A stretch of 46,132 nucleotides of DNA, taken from Bacteroidia bacterium (lineage in GTDB: Bacteria > Bacteroidota > Bacteroidia > Cytophagales > Cyclobacteriaceae). The notes under the pieces are model-generated. The model had not been told where the DNA came from, searched no databases, and saw only the letters and a list, made by a program, of their open reading frames with translations. How positions within the stretch are numbered: the stretch's first letter is position 1; each line of letters begins with the position of its first letter. Shown piece by piece: positions 1 to 8,434 of this stretch. Location of the stretch: contig JAUIKU010000009.1 in assembly GCA_030430675.1 (NCBI GenBank), positions 1 to 46,132 on the forward strand. Reading direction: 5' to 3'. The translations under genes were made by a program, and so were the position numbers.

Positions 1-137
1 TAAACTACTATGGACTGTCCTGGGTGTGGGTTTTTACCATGCCGGCAGTGGCTTTGATGTACCTGGGAATGACCTGGACTTCCGCTTTTCGCTACTGGCA
101 AGGGGAGAGGATGCGCTGGAGAGGCAGAGTACAGTGA
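1..137 (+). CDS. C-terminus of a membrane glycosyltransferase (GT2-like), partial at window edge
   Basis: Reading from base 3, 44 codons run open to a TGA at 135-137. The peptide has a hydrophobic stretch (WVWVFTMPAVALMYLGM) followed by a basic and tryptophan-rich tail ending FRYWQGERMRWRGRVQ. A final transmembrane segment and a terminal W-[KR]-G-R-x motif are typical of the C-terminus of membrane-anchored family 2 glycosyltransferases, such as those acting on carotenoid, hopanoid or other lipid acceptors. The catalytic domain lies outside the window, so the substrate cannot be named. It converges on the LamG lipoprotein gene with only about 30 bases between the stop codons. The assignment rests on this short tail alone; another membrane protein with a similar end is possible. 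Confidence 0.55.
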   Translation, partial: NYYGLSWVWVFTMPAVALMYLGMTWTSAFRYWQGERMRWRGRVQ

Positions 138-174
138 CAACTGCGAACTGCCAACCGCCCTCCTACGCCTACTG
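131..174. repeat. Degenerate 7-base-period tandem repeat between convergent genes
   Basis: On the plus strand the core reads ACTGCGA ACTGCCA ACCGCCC (140-160), with looser copies on each side. Its reverse complement contains GTTGGCAGTT, shared with the larger heptamer block near 15348-15470, so the two belong to one sequence family. It fills the gap between the stop codons at 137 and 169 and just enters the 3' end of the LamG gene. Confidence 0.5.
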
Positions 175-1146
175 TTTGTTTAACTCAGAGACATTGGCAG
201 AAGTGTGTAACGCACTGATCTCCTCATCCGAAAGGGCCCTGCTAAACACGGCCAAACCTCCAAAGTGTCCTATAGTAGCTTCTCTTAGCATGCTGCCAAC
301 CGCATAACGGGCGCCTACCGTGAAATCCGAACCTCCATCCGGTTTGGATTCCGCATATTTTTCAGGATCATAACAAAATATTCCCCTGCCGTGATAATAG
401 GGGTTCATGCCCCGGTCTCCACCATTGGGACCTTCACTGGTGAAATAGGGATCATCGCGCCGGTCCTGTTCCGGATGAAGGGATCTGGGCTCTAATTCTC
501 CATTGATATACGCTTTTATATATTCACCGTCATAGGTAAAAGCCAATGTGCACCACTCTTCCTCCGGCACTTCGTTTACGGTAGCGGCATAGTCCGCACA
601 CCAGGGAAACTTGGAGCCATCGGATCTGGTAGTAACACCTCCCTCGGAGGAGATATGCGGGGTTAATTGTCGGGGTCCGCCGTAAGTTGGCATATTCATC
701 AGCATAGCATATTGCCGGGTGCCGCTATCATCGTGGGCGCCTTTACCTTCACTCCACATGCCCGCAATAGTGCGGCTTTGTTTCAGGTCGACCAATCGCA
801 CCACTGCAAACATACTTACCTGGGCTTCGGGGCCGCAAATGTTTAAATCGGCAGTTTCTTCATACGGTATTTCAAAATATTGTTGACCATTAAGATGGGC
901 GGAATACCCGGAATACGGACCGACCGGACGTCTCTCTATGGGCCCGGAAACTTCTGCTAAACGATGAATTTGTGGTCCCCCAACCGAAACCCTGTCAGAC
1001 CCCTCTGCCTCGCCAAAGGTCCAAAAGGCGACCAGGTTTGGGGTGTTTTCAATGACAGATGGGTCTCCCAGGGTAGTTGATTCCGGTTTGCACCCGGCAA
1101 ACAGTATCAGAACAAGGGCATATTTGGCGATTTTGTACATGGCCAT
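169..1146 (-). CDS. LamG-like (concanavalin A-fold) lipoprotein
   Basis: A 325-residue protein with an N-terminal hydrophobic segment ending in a lipobox (LFAGC, lipidated Cys19), so it is probably anchored in the envelope. The body has the layout of a LamG/concanavalin A-like jelly roll: an opening [12 protein letters not shown] strand, a central [20 protein letters not shown] segment, and the closing [19 protein letters not shown] signature in which family members return to the first sheet. Such domains bind carbohydrates or proteins; no catalytic motif is evident. The ATG at 1140, two codons downstream, is an equally good start. The gene is divergent from the DUF5996 gene. It is one of four LamG-type proteins in the window, and its ligand is unknown. 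Confidence 0.72.
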   Translation of the reverse strand: MAMYKIAKYALVLILFAGCKPESTTLGDPSVIENTPNLVAFWTFGEAEGSDRVSVGGPQIHRLAEVSGPIERRPVGPYSGYSAHLNGQQYFEIPYEETADLNICGPEAQVSMFAVVRLVDLKQSRTIAGMWSEGKGAHDDSGTRQYAMLMNMPTYGGPRQLTPHISSEGGVTTRSDGSKFPWCADYAATVNEVPEEEWCTLAFTYDGEYIKAYINGELEPRSLHPEQDRRDDPYFTSEGPNGGDRGMNPYYHGRGIFCYDPEKYAESKPDGGSDFTVGARYAVGSMLREATIGHFGGLAVFSRALSDEEISALHTSANVSELNKQ

Positions 1147-1215
1147 AAATTAAATAATATTGACGCGCTATCATAGTGGTTAAACCATTTCACCATTAAT
1201 CCAGTTAAACTAGAT

Positions 1216-2139
1216 ATGAACAAATTGTGGCCCGGTTTAGAATACCAGGATTATCGAGAATCTGCAGCAGTGGTCCATCTATGGACCCAGATCATAGGTA
1301 AAATAAGACTTCGCAAGATGCCCTGGCTTAATCATTCATGGCATGTAAGTCTATACGTTTCTCCCAGGGGGTTTACTACCGGCAGTATACCCGATGAACA
1401 GGGCTTGTTTGAAATAGAGTTCGACTTTATCAATCATCTGCTTCATTTCAGGACCAGTTTTGCCAAAGGCTCCAAAATACCATTGAAATCCCAATCCGTA
1501 GCTGACTTCTATGCGGTTGTTTTCGAGCAATTGGAAATGTTTGGAATAGCTGTTGATATCTATGCAGCTCCCAATGAAGTGGAGCCGGCGGTTCCGTTTG
1601 CCGATGACCATCGGCCGCAAGTCTATAATCCCGATCAAATGAAAAGATTATGGGAAGCATTTATATGTGTGCATAAGGTGTTCCAGGAATTTAGGGCAGG
1701 CTTTATAGGAAAGTGTAGTCCGGTACACCTGTTTTGGGGTGCTTTTGATCTTGCCGTAACTCGTTTTTCGGGACGGAAAGCCCCGGAGCATCCGGGTGGT
1801 ATGCCCAATATGCCTCTGAAGGTGATGCAGGAAGCCTATTCACACGAGGTAAGCAGCGCCGGGTTTTGGCCGGGAAGTGAAAATTTTCCACAGCCGGTAT
1901 TCTACTCCTATTGTTATCCAACCCCGGAGGCATTCAGCAAGGTAAAAGTAGCACCAGAAGCGGCCTATTACAGTGAGGAGATGGGTGAGTTTTTTCTCAG
2001 TTACCAACACGTACAGTCTTCAGATAATCCCGATGCGACCCTGATGAACTTTTTGGATTCCACCTATAAAGCTGCTGCTACTACCGGCAACTGGGATCCT
2101 GAGCTGGAGTTTGATTTTAGTAAATACTCCTCCAAGTAA
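1216..2139 (+). CDS. DUF5996 family protein
   Basis: A 307-residue protein without signal peptide or membrane segment, so cytoplasmic. The N-terminus (WPGLEYQDYRESAAVVHLWTQIIGKIRL, then a NHSWHVSLYVSPRG segment) closely matches the DUF5996 family, whose members share the LHLWTQIVGK and PWxNHSWHV patterns and the later FWPG segment (here GFWPGSENFPQPVFYSYCYP). The family has no established biochemical function that I know of. Length is normal for the family. It lies between two minus-strand genes, divergent from the LamG lipoprotein and convergent with the M28 peptidase, so it is probably transcribed alone. Confidence 0.85.
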   Translation: MNKLWPGLEYQDYRESAAVVHLWTQIIGKIRLRKMPWLNHSWHVSLYVSPRGFTTGSIPDEQGLFEIEFDFINHLLHFRTSFAKGSKIPLKSQSVADFYAVVFEQLEMFGIAVDIYAAPNEVEPAVPFADDHRPQVYNPDQMKRLWEAFICVHKVFQEFRAGFIGKCSPVHLFWGAFDLAVTRFSGRKAPEHPGGMPNMPLKVMQEAYSHEVSSAGFWPGSENFPQPVFYSYCYPTPEAFSKVKVAPEAAYYSEEMGEFFLSYQHVQSSDNPDATLMNFLDSTYKAAATTGNWDPELEFDFSKYSSK

Positions 2140-2161
2140 GAGGGTTTATGCGGCTGCTACT

Positions 2162-3775
2162 TCAGCGGCTAAAATCAGCCCCTTGTTTCCAGTCAGGGAA
2201 TGTCCGTTCATTGGCCAGTAGCTGGGCCATTTCAAACATTAGCTGGCTGACCTGTATCACGCCGCCCATATCAAAAGAGTCATTAAACTCATCAGAGGGA
2301 GCGTGATAATTTTGTTCGCGGTATAGATCATGTTGTTTTCTTCCCCATTCCGGTCCGTTTTTTACACTGTTGATGCCATTCTTGCCGTAAAAACAAGGAA
2401 TTCCCAATTTGGCAAAATGAATATGGTCAGATCGAAAGAAATAACCTTTTTCGGTATTGGTATCTGGCACTATTTCTAATCCGTATTTGTCACACACCAA
2501 CCTGGCATAATCGTCCATTTCTGATTGTCCATAGCCGATGATTTCGATATCGCGGGTGCGGCCATAGGAGTATATGGCATCGATATTGATATTGGCCACG
2601 GTTTTATCTACCGGAAAGAGCGGGTTTTCGGCATAATATTGGGAGCCCAGCAGCCCTTGTTCTTCCGCGGTGACCGCCAGTAGCACCACAGACCGTTCCG
2701 GCTTGGTTTCCATTTGGGCGAATTGCCGGCCAATTTCCATGATGGCCGCGGTGCCGGTGGCATTGTCGACCGCCCCGTTGTAAATGGAGTCCCCATCTAT
2801 GGATTCGCCAATCCCAAAATGGTCCCAATGAGCGGTGAAAAGAATGGTCTCTTGCGGATATTTGGTTCCGGTAATTTTACCCACTACATTTTTGGAGGTA
2901 TTGAATTCCAGGTTATGTTTCATGGAAAAGGAGTAGGTGGCGTCCAAATTAAATGATTTAAAATCAGGCTCATAGGCTTTTGCTAAGGCTACATCGAGAT
3001 CATACCCGGATTTACTGAAAAGCGCAGCCGCCTGATCCCTGGTGATCCACCCCCGCAGCTTGCAGGCGTTTTGGTTTTTATGTTCAAGATCCAGCACCAT
3101 CTGGTCTCCACCCCAACCTCCGCGAACTACGCTCCAGGGGTAACCGGCAGCATCTTCTTCGTGGATTATCAGTACTCCATCGGCACCCTGGCGCGCCGCT
3201 TCTTCATACTTATAGGTCCAGCGACCATAATAGGTCATGGCATTGCCTTTAAATAAGGCATCATTCTTGGTCCTGAAGCCAGGGTCGTTTACTATTACCA
3301 CCGCGGTCTTACCGGTCATGTCCAACCCCTGGTAATCATTCCAATCATATTCCGGAGCTACGATACCATAACCCACGAAGACCAACTCGGAGTTTTCAAT
3401 AGAGGTGGATTCTTCAACCCTGGTGGTATTAGCGGCAAAGTCCGTTAAGAACTCCAGACCCAAATTACCCGCTTGAGTTGCTATATTCATCACCGGATCA
3501 CGCTCACTGGAAATTCGCACTAATTTGACCTCCTGGAAGTAGCTATTGCCATTACCGGGTTCAATTCCGGCCTTTGCCATTTCATCTTTAATATAGCCCG
3601 CAGTAATTGTTTCTCCTTCGGTAAATGGCATGCGACCCAGAAACCGATCAGAAGCCAACTCCGATAAATATGTGGTCAGCTGAAGGCTGTCGATCTTTGG
3701 TTCCCCCGTGGTTTCAGAGGGGGTTTGGCAACCCAAAACAAACAGACAAAAAATAGGTAACAGGTATCTCATCAT
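2162..3775 (-). CDS. M28 family zinc metallopeptidase, lipoprotein with PA domain
   Basis: A secreted metallo-aminopeptidase-type enzyme. The chosen start (MMRYLLPIFCLFVLGC) gives a clean lipoprotein signal with the lipidated Cys at residue 16; an upstream in-frame ATG at 3811 would add 12 residues that spoil the signal. A protease-associated (PA) insert occupies roughly residues 130-290. The M28 catalytic residues follow: His-x-Asp in FTAHWDHFG, the bridging Asp in GAVDNATG, the Glu pair in TAEEQGLLGS, Asp in INIDA and His in FRSDHIHF. All expected zinc ligands are present, so the enzyme should be active in releasing amino acids from peptides outside the cytoplasm. It is divergent from the M1 peptidase across about 108 bases, suggesting a shared promoter region for peptide scavenging. 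Confidence 0.9.
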   Translation of the reverse strand: MMRYLLPIFCLFVLGCQTPSETTGEPKIDSLQLTTYLSELASDRFLGRMPFTEGETITAGYIKDEMAKAGIEPGNGNSYFQEVKLVRISSERDPVMNIATQAGNLGLEFLTDFAANTTRVEESTSIENSELVFVGYGIVAPEYDWNDYQGLDMTGKTAVVIVNDPGFRTKNDALFKGNAMTYYGRWTYKYEEAARQGADGVLIIHEEDAAGYPWSVVRGGWGGDQMVLDLEHKNQNACKLRGWITRDQAAALFSKSGYDLDVALAKAYEPDFKSFNLDATYSFSMKHNLEFNTSKNVVGKITGTKYPQETILFTAHWDHFGIGESIDGDSIYNGAVDNATGTAAIMEIGRQFAQMETKPERSVVLLAVTAEEQGLLGSQYYAENPLFPVDKTVANINIDAIYSYGRTRDIEIIGYGQSEMDDYARLVCDKYGLEIVPDTNTEKGYFFRSDHIHFAKLGIPCFYGKNGINSVKNGPEWGRKQHDLYREQNYHAPSDEFNDSFDMGGVIQVSQLMFEMAQLLANERTFPDWKQGADFSR

Positions 3776-3883
3776 AGGGAAAAAACAGGTCTGTAATATA
3801 TAAAAATTCAATAAGACGGGTCCGGGGTTTCATCAGGTGCCCCGGTTCTCCTTCGATAAAATTTAAGTAATTTCGGTCCGGAA

Positions 3884-5788
3884 ATGAAAGTTAACCTGCA
3901 TATAGTTTTTTTTTGCTGGCTGATCGCCACCGGTTGTAACCAGTCCGGAAGAGATCATATTTCCGGTATCACCACAGATGAAGCACTTATGACCACTCCT
4001 GTTAAAGACATCCACAGTTATGCTGAACCAAGCCAGGCAATCATGCAGCATTTGAATTGGCAGGCGGAAGTTGATTTCGATAGCAGCCGTATCTATGCAA
4101 AGGCCTCCATCAGGATTTCCAAGGATCCAAATGCGGAGGTCTTGTTGCTGGACAGTAAAAACCTGCATATCGACAGTGTGAAAGCGGGGACAGGTATAGT
4201 GGAATCACCCACGGAATTTACCCTGAGTGACCCGGATGAGATCATGGGCAGCGCACTGGAGATAAAATTGCCCAAAGAGGCCGATTGGGTGCATATTTAT
4301 TATCGTACAACCGCGGGGGCGGAGGCCTTACAATGGTTAAATCCAAGACAAACCGCTGGCAAGGAGCATCCGTTTCTGTTTACGCAATCTCAGGCCATAT
4401 TGGCCAGGTCATGGATTCCCCTGCAGGATAGCCCTGGCATAAGATTCACCTATGAAGCTACTGTTAAAGTACCGCCAGACCTTTTGGCTCTAATGAGTGC
4501 GGAAAACCCCCAACAAAGAAACGATCAGGGTGTTTATCACTTTGAAATGAAACAGCCAATACCGGCTTACTTAATGGCATTAGCGGTTGGAGATGTTGAA
4601 TTCAGGTCATTAGGTCCACGGTCCGGAGTCTACGCTGAGCCTGCTCTTATTGATGAATCGGCTTATGAATTCGCCGAGATAGAACAAATGATAAGTATCG
4701 CAGAAAAGTTATATGGTCCTTACCGCTGGGAACGCTATGACCTGATTGTCCTGCCCCCCAGTTTCCCCTTTGGTGGAATGGAGAATCCAAGGCTGACTTT
4801 CGCCACACCCACCATTTTGGCAGGAGACCGTTCCTTGACTTCACTGGTAGCCCATGAGCTGGCCCACAGTTGGTCTGGCAATCTGGTAACCAATGCTACC
4901 TGGGAGGATTTTTGGCTCAATGAGGGTTTTACCGTTTACTTTGAAAACAGGATAATGGAAGCACTGAATGGCAGAGACTATTCGGAGATGCTGGCCCTTT
5001 TGGCCTTGCAGGACCTAAAGGCTGAAGTAAAGGAAATGATGGGGAATCAGCAGGGGAGCGATACCCATCTTAAGCTGGATTTGACAAACCGCAACCCGGA
5101 TGACGGAGTGACTACCATTGCCTATGACAAGGGATACTTTTTTCTGCGCTGGCTGGAAAAGAAAACCGGGAGAGCTGTATGGGACCAGTTTCTCATCAAT
5201 TACTTTCAGGATAATGCGTTTAACAGCATGACAACTGAGCATTTCCTGCGTTACCTGCAAAAGAATCTCATTGAGCAGCAGCACATTAATATTTACCAGG
5301 ATGAATTGGAGGAGTGGATTTACCATAGTGGGTTGCCGGAAAGCTTACCGGTGCCCGAGTCAACACGTTTCGACGCAGTAGATGATGACCTGGAAAACTG
5401 GCTCGGTTCACAGCGTCTTCCGGTTACCGGGCAGTGGAGTACGCACGAATGGCTGCATTTTATCAAGTCATTGCCGGATGACCTGGATAGCACTTTGGTA
5501 ACAGAACTGGATAATGCATTTGATCTAACCAACAGTAGTAATGCAGAAATACAAGCGGCCTGGTATCTGAAAGCTATCACTTTTAACTATCAGAACGCAT
5601 ATCCGGCTATGGCCGGATTTCTGGAAGGGGTAGGTCGCAGAAAGTTTTTAAGTCCTTTGTACAAAGCGCTGGCGGAAACAGATGCCGGAAAAAGTTTTGC
5701 ACTGGAAGTCTACCAAAGGGCTCGGCCCAACTACCATTTTGTATCCGTAAGTAGCATTGATGGGATACTTGGTTTTGATGATGAGTGA
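3884..5788 (+). CDS. M1 family zinc aminopeptidase (leukotriene A4 hydrolase-like), lipoprotein
   Basis: A 634-residue gluzincin with a lipoprotein signal (MKVNLHIVFFCWLIATGC, Cys18). Order: an N-terminal beta-saddle domain, the GGMENP exopeptidase motif near residue 297, the zinc motif HELAHSW near residue 324 with the third ligand Glu in NEGFTVYFE about 20 residues later, the catalytic Tyr region YDKGYFF near 417, and a helical C-terminal domain like that of leukotriene A4 hydrolases. Family members remove N-terminal residues from peptides; lipid epoxide hydrolysis is not implied. It is divergent from the M28 peptidase gene and probably works with it in extracytoplasmic peptide digestion. 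Length and motifs are complete. Confidence 0.9.
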   Translation: MKVNLHIVFFCWLIATGCNQSGRDHISGITTDEALMTTPVKDIHSYAEPSQAIMQHLNWQAEVDFDSSRIYAKASIRISKDPNAEVLLLDSKNLHIDSVKAGTGIVESPTEFTLSDPDEIMGSALEIKLPKEADWVHIYYRTTAGAEALQWLNPRQTAGKEHPFLFTQSQAILARSWIPLQDSPGIRFTYEATVKVPPDLLALMSAENPQQRNDQGVYHFEMKQPIPAYLMALAVGDVEFRSLGPRSGVYAEPALIDESAYEFAEIEQMISIAEKLYGPYRWERYDLIVLPPSFPFGGMENPRLTFATPTILAGDRSLTSLVAHELAHSWSGNLVTNATWEDFWLNEGFTVYFENRIMEALNGRDYSEMLALLALQDLKAEVKEMMGNQQGSDTHLKLDLTNRNPDDGVTTIAYDKGYFFLRWLEKKTGRAVWDQFLINYFQDNAFNSMTTEHFLRYLQKNLIEQQHINIYQDELEEWIYHSGLPESLPVPESTRFDAVDDDLENWLGSQRLPVTGQWSTHEWLHFIKSLPDDLDSTLVTELDNAFDLTNSSNAEIQAAWYLKAITFNYQNAYPAMAGFLEGVGRRKFLSPLYKALAETDAGKSFALEVYQRARPNYHFVSVSSIDGILGFDDE

Positions 5789-5875
5789 GCATGATGAATT
5801 CTCATTTCTCACTAAACCTATCATAATGAGATACTTACCCAAATTCTTGTTATCCACCTGAGCTTTCCTTTCACT

Positions 5876-5922
5876 TTCTAACATTCTGATAAGCAGCAAG
5901 TTGTGATATTGCAATGTTAGAA
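5876..5922. repeat. Inverted repeat in the M1 peptidase-fasciclin intergenic region
   Basis: TTCTAACATT (5876-5885) is matched by its exact reverse complement AATGTTAGAA (5913-5922) across 27 bases. A smaller pair, TCTCATT (5800-5806) and AATGAGA (5825-5831), lies just after the M1 stop. No T-run follows either, so they are weak terminator candidates. The rest of the 203-base gap (5789-5991) shows nothing else I can name. Confidence 0.3.
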
Positions 5923-5994
5923 TTTCCCGCCGGGGTAATAAGATTGGTACATTTCTTGAAGCGATTGGATTTATTTAAGCTCAATCTTTAGGTG

Positions 5995-6555
5995 ATGTTG
6001 AGATTTTTCGAAATACTGCTCTTTTCAGGAATGTTTTTACTCAGCTCCTGTGGTCACAGGGACCTCTCTGAAAAAACGGTAGACGCTGCTCCTGATATCA
6101 GCGAATTGGCGGTATGGAATGAGCCCGAAATTGATCCACAGGAGGCTCAGCCCAGCATTTGGGACATTACCAAACGGCATAACTCCTTCAGTACTTTTTC
6201 TCTGTTGATTGAAGTAGCCGGTTTGGATGAAACCTTGGAATCATCACGACAGATCACGGTACTGGCTCCTACCGAAGAGGCATTCAGGTCACTGGGAGAG
6301 GGTTCTTTAATAGAACTATTGAAAGAAGATAACCGCTGGATTTTGGAGGAACTACTATTAAGTCATGTTATCCCGGATGTACATCTTTCCGATGATTTAC
6401 GCGATGGGGAAACCAGGCCAACTTTAAGCGGCCGGCGACTGGTTATATCCAGGGATGCCGGTTTAAAACTAAGCAATGCCACCGTTACCACATCAGACAT
6501 AGCAGCCAGTAATGGCATTGTGCATGTGGTTGATCAGGTAATCCTTCCGGAATAA
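5995..6555 (+). CDS. Fasciclin (FAS1) domain lipoprotein
   Basis: A small envelope lipoprotein: the signal MLRFFEILLFSGMFLLSSC gives a lipidated Cys19, then an acidic linker, then one FAS1 domain from about residue 55 to the end. FAS1 hallmarks are the H1-type ITVLAPTEEAFRSL segment, LLSHVIPD, and the closing H2-type NGIVHVVDQVILP. FAS1 domains mediate adhesion or carbohydrate and protein contact; many Bacteroidota encode single-domain forms. The frame could also begin one codon earlier at a GTG (5992), but the ATG at 5995 is preferred. It converges on the fadE fragments. Confidence 0.85.
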   Translation: MLRFFEILLFSGMFLLSSCGHRDLSEKTVDAAPDISELAVWNEPEIDPQEAQPSIWDITKRHNSFSTFSLLIEVAGLDETLESSRQITVLAPTEEAFRSLGEGSLIELLKEDNRWILEELLLSHVIPDVHLSDDLRDGETRPTLSGRRLVISRDAGLKLSNATVTTSDIAASNGIVHVVDQVILPE

Positions 6556-6560
6556 CCCCG

Positions 6561-6586
6561 GTGGAGACGCCAAATGGCGCCCCCAC
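6561..6586. terminator. Possible hairpin between convergent genes
   Basis: GTGGAGACGCC (6561-6571), loop AAAT, then GGCGCCCCCAC (6576-6586): an 11-base stem with two A/C mismatches, located between the fasciclin stop and the end of the beta-oxidation operon. No U-tract follows on either strand, so it is only a candidate terminator or mRNA end protector. Confidence 0.35.
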
Positions 6587-6616
6587 ATAGGGTCTACAAA
6601 TTAGTAGATAATTGAA

Positions 6617-7624
6617 TTAGTACATGTAGTGATTCTCACCGATCATGGCATTGGCCACGTTGCGGCGTGCTTCTTTCAAATTGAACGGTTCAGCCTTTGT
6701 ATATCGCTTCAGTCCCAGCAACATCATCCTGAGCTCATCACCTTCGGCAAAGGCATAAATAGCCTGCTTCCCGGCCAGGTACACCTGGTCCAGCGCAAAG
6801 TATAGATAAATTCTGCTTAGGTCGATTTGGTTTTTGCACTGCTCCTGTCCGCGGGTAACAACTAACTTTTCAGTGCGCAAAACTGAGGACTCGGCAGCAT
6901 AGATCTGAATAAGCATATCGGCCAGATGCATAAGAATTTCCTGCTCCTCGCTCAATTTCATCATAAACTTTTGTACTGCCGCACCTGCGATCATCAGCGC
7001 AGCTTTTTTCATATTGGACAGCACTTTCTTTTCCTGGTAGAAAAACGTATCATCAGTTTCATTACCGAAGTCGGGTATGGCCATCAGATCACTGGCCACC
7101 TGCTGTGCCGGGCCCATCAGATCAAGTTCACCCTTCATTCCCCTCTTCAACATCATATCCAGCACCAGCATACGGTTGATCTCGTTGGTTCCCTCAAAAA
7201 TCCTGTTGATACGGGCATCCCTGTAAGCGCGATCCATTGGGGCTTCGGTGGAATAACCCATTCCCCCATAGATCTGAACCCCCTCATCTACCACGAAATC
7301 TAGGGTTTCAGAACCGTGTACTTTAAGAATGGCACATTCAATGGCAAACTGCTCTACGGATTTCAGCCTGGCCTGAGCCGGCTCTTCCCCACCGGCTACC
7401 AAAGCGTCATAGGCGTCGTCAATATTCTGACCTGCCCGGTAATGGGCTGCCTCGCTGGCGTAGGTATGGGCGGCGCATTCTGCCAGCTTGTGCTTGATGG
7501 CGCCGTAGTTTGAAATGGATTTTCCAAACTGTTTACGTTCATTTGAGTACTTTACCGACCGGTCGAGAATGGCCTTGCAGGCGCCCACGGCAGCCACACC
7601 CAGTTTAATGCGGCCAATATTCAA
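6617..7624 (-). CDS. C-terminal fragment of acyl-CoA dehydrogenase
   Basis: This frame opens at an apparent TTG and begins inside the conserved NIGRIKLG helix, so it is not a natural start. It holds the C-terminal helical FAD domain (RKQFGKSISNYGAIKHKLA), the YGGMGYSTEAPMDRAYRDARI segment, the catalytic-base region IFEGTNEINR, and the long helical extension seen in VLCAD-like enzymes. Alone it lacks the N-terminal and beta domains and should not be functional. Confidence 0.8.
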   Translation of the reverse strand: MNIGRIKLGVAAVGACKAILDRSVKYSNERKQFGKSISNYGAIKHKLAECAAHTYASEAAHYRAGQNIDDAYDALVAGGEEPAQARLKSVEQFAIECAILKVHGSETLDFVVDEGVQIYGGMGYSTEAPMDRAYRDARINRIFEGTNEINRMLVLDMMLKRGMKGELDLMGPAQQVASDLMAIPDFGNETDDTFFYQEKKVLSNMKKAALMIAGAAVQKFMMKLSEEQEILMHLADMLIQIYAAESSVLRTEKLVVTRGQEQCKNQIDLSRIYLYFALDQVYLAGKQAIYAFAEGDELRMMLLGLKRYTKAEPFNLKEARRNVANAMIGENHYMY

Positions 7625-7628
7625 AATG

Positions 7629-8396
7629 TTAACGGCGATTTGACAGCATATTCTCTACCGGCACTTTGCAATCGTTGAAGAAGATTTGTCGGGTGGAGGA
7701 CCCCTTTATGCCCATTTTGCGTTCTTCCTCGTTCATGGTAATGCCTCCGAAATCTTTCTCTATGATAAAAGCTGTAAGGTATTTATCATCTTCAATGCGG
7801 GCAAAGACCGTAAGAACATCGGCAAACCCCCCATTGGTGATCCACATTTTTTGTCCGTTGATCAGGTAGTGTTTTCCGTCTTCGGTTAATTCCGCCCTGG
7901 TTTTGGCCGCATTGGCGTCGGAACCGGAATCAGGCTCGGTGAGGCAGTAAGCGGCTTTCCATTCCCCGGTGGCCAGCCTGGGTAAGTATTTCTGTTTTTG
8001 CGCTTCGGTACCGTAGTACAAAATGGGCAGGGTACCTATACCGGTATGCGCTGACATGGCCACGGCAAAGGAATGTCCGGCGCCCAATACTTCTGCAATC
8101 AGCATACTGGTGTTAAAGTTCATGCCGAAACCACCATATCGCTCCGGTACTGAAGTTCCCAGCAACCCTAACTCCCCGGCCTTGTCCATCAACGAAGGCA
8201 TTAATTCGGGATGTTTCATGCTGTCAATTTCATCCAGCCGGGTATATATCTCCTGATCGAGAAAATCCTGACAAGACTGCTTGATCATTAACTGCTCTTC
8301 GGAGAACTCCTCCGGGATAAAAATATCTGAAGCCTGCGTGTCCTTGATAAGGAACTCACCTCCTTTAATCACTTTTTGTTCTACCGACGTACTCAT
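7629..8396 (-). CDS. N-terminal fragment of acyl-CoA dehydrogenase
   Basis: This fragment has the ATG start of the gene and carries the N-terminal helical domain and the middle beta domain (AYCLTEPDSGSDANAAKT, then INGQKMWITNGG), ending prematurely after VPVENMLSNRR. It lacks the C-terminal FAD-binding helical domain and the catalytic glutamate, so it should be inactive if the frameshift is real. It begins 35 bases after the fadA stop, across an octamer repeat. Confidence 0.8.
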   Translation of the reverse strand: MSTSVEQKVIKGGEFLIKDTQASDIFIPEEFSEEQLMIKQSCQDFLDQEIYTRLDEIDSMKHPELMPSLMDKAGELGLLGTSVPERYGGFGMNFNTSMLIAEVLGAGHSFAVAMSAHTGIGTLPILYYGTEAQKQKYLPRLATGEWKAAYCLTEPDSGSDANAAKTRAELTEDGKHYLINGQKMWITNGGFADVLTVFARIEDDKYLTAFIIEKDFGGITMNEEERKMGIKGSSTRQIFFNDCKVPVENMLSNRR

Positions 8397-8404
8397 AACC
8401 TAAA

Positions 8405-8434
8405 AATCTAATTCACTAATTCACCAACTCACTA
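8405..8434 (-). repeat. 8-base-period tandem repeat at the fadA/fadE junction
   Basis: In the direction of transcription the spacer reads TTAGTGAG TTGGTGAA TTAGTGAA TTAGATTT, about 3.5 copies of an octamer. The first TAG is the fadA stop codon. The repeat occupies nearly all of the 35-base gap before the fadE ATG. Confidence 0.6.

Larger units (their letters stand above)
6617..8396 (-). pseudogene. fadE: fadE-type acyl-CoA dehydrogenase broken by a net deletion of about 20 bases
   Basis: Together the two reading frames make one long-chain (VLCAD/ACAD9-type) acyl-CoA dehydrogenase of about 595 residues with the family's long C-terminal extension. The first frame runs normally to KVPVENMLS and then stops after three foreign residues (NRR). 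The second frame, one base out, picks up at IAVNILNIGRIKLG. In the family these two segments are joined by about seven residues of the form E-R-G-x-G-x-K; here only one base remains between them, so about 20 bases are missing near 7634-7640. The flanks are otherwise intact. Either this is a recent loss-of-function mutation or an assembly error. The gene is last in the marR-fadN-fadA-fadE operon and would catalyse the first oxidation step of beta-oxidation. Confidence 0.85.

Noticed and set aside
26..307. Plus-strand 93-codon frame at the left edge
   Set aside because: It runs antisense through the end of the LamG gene and uses a different frame from the glycosyltransferase tail, which has the better protein pattern.
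2140..2175. GC-rich hairpin between DUF5996 and M28 genes as a terminator
   Set aside because: The stem GCGGCTG/CAGCGGC has mismatches, lies partly in coding sequence and has no T-run.
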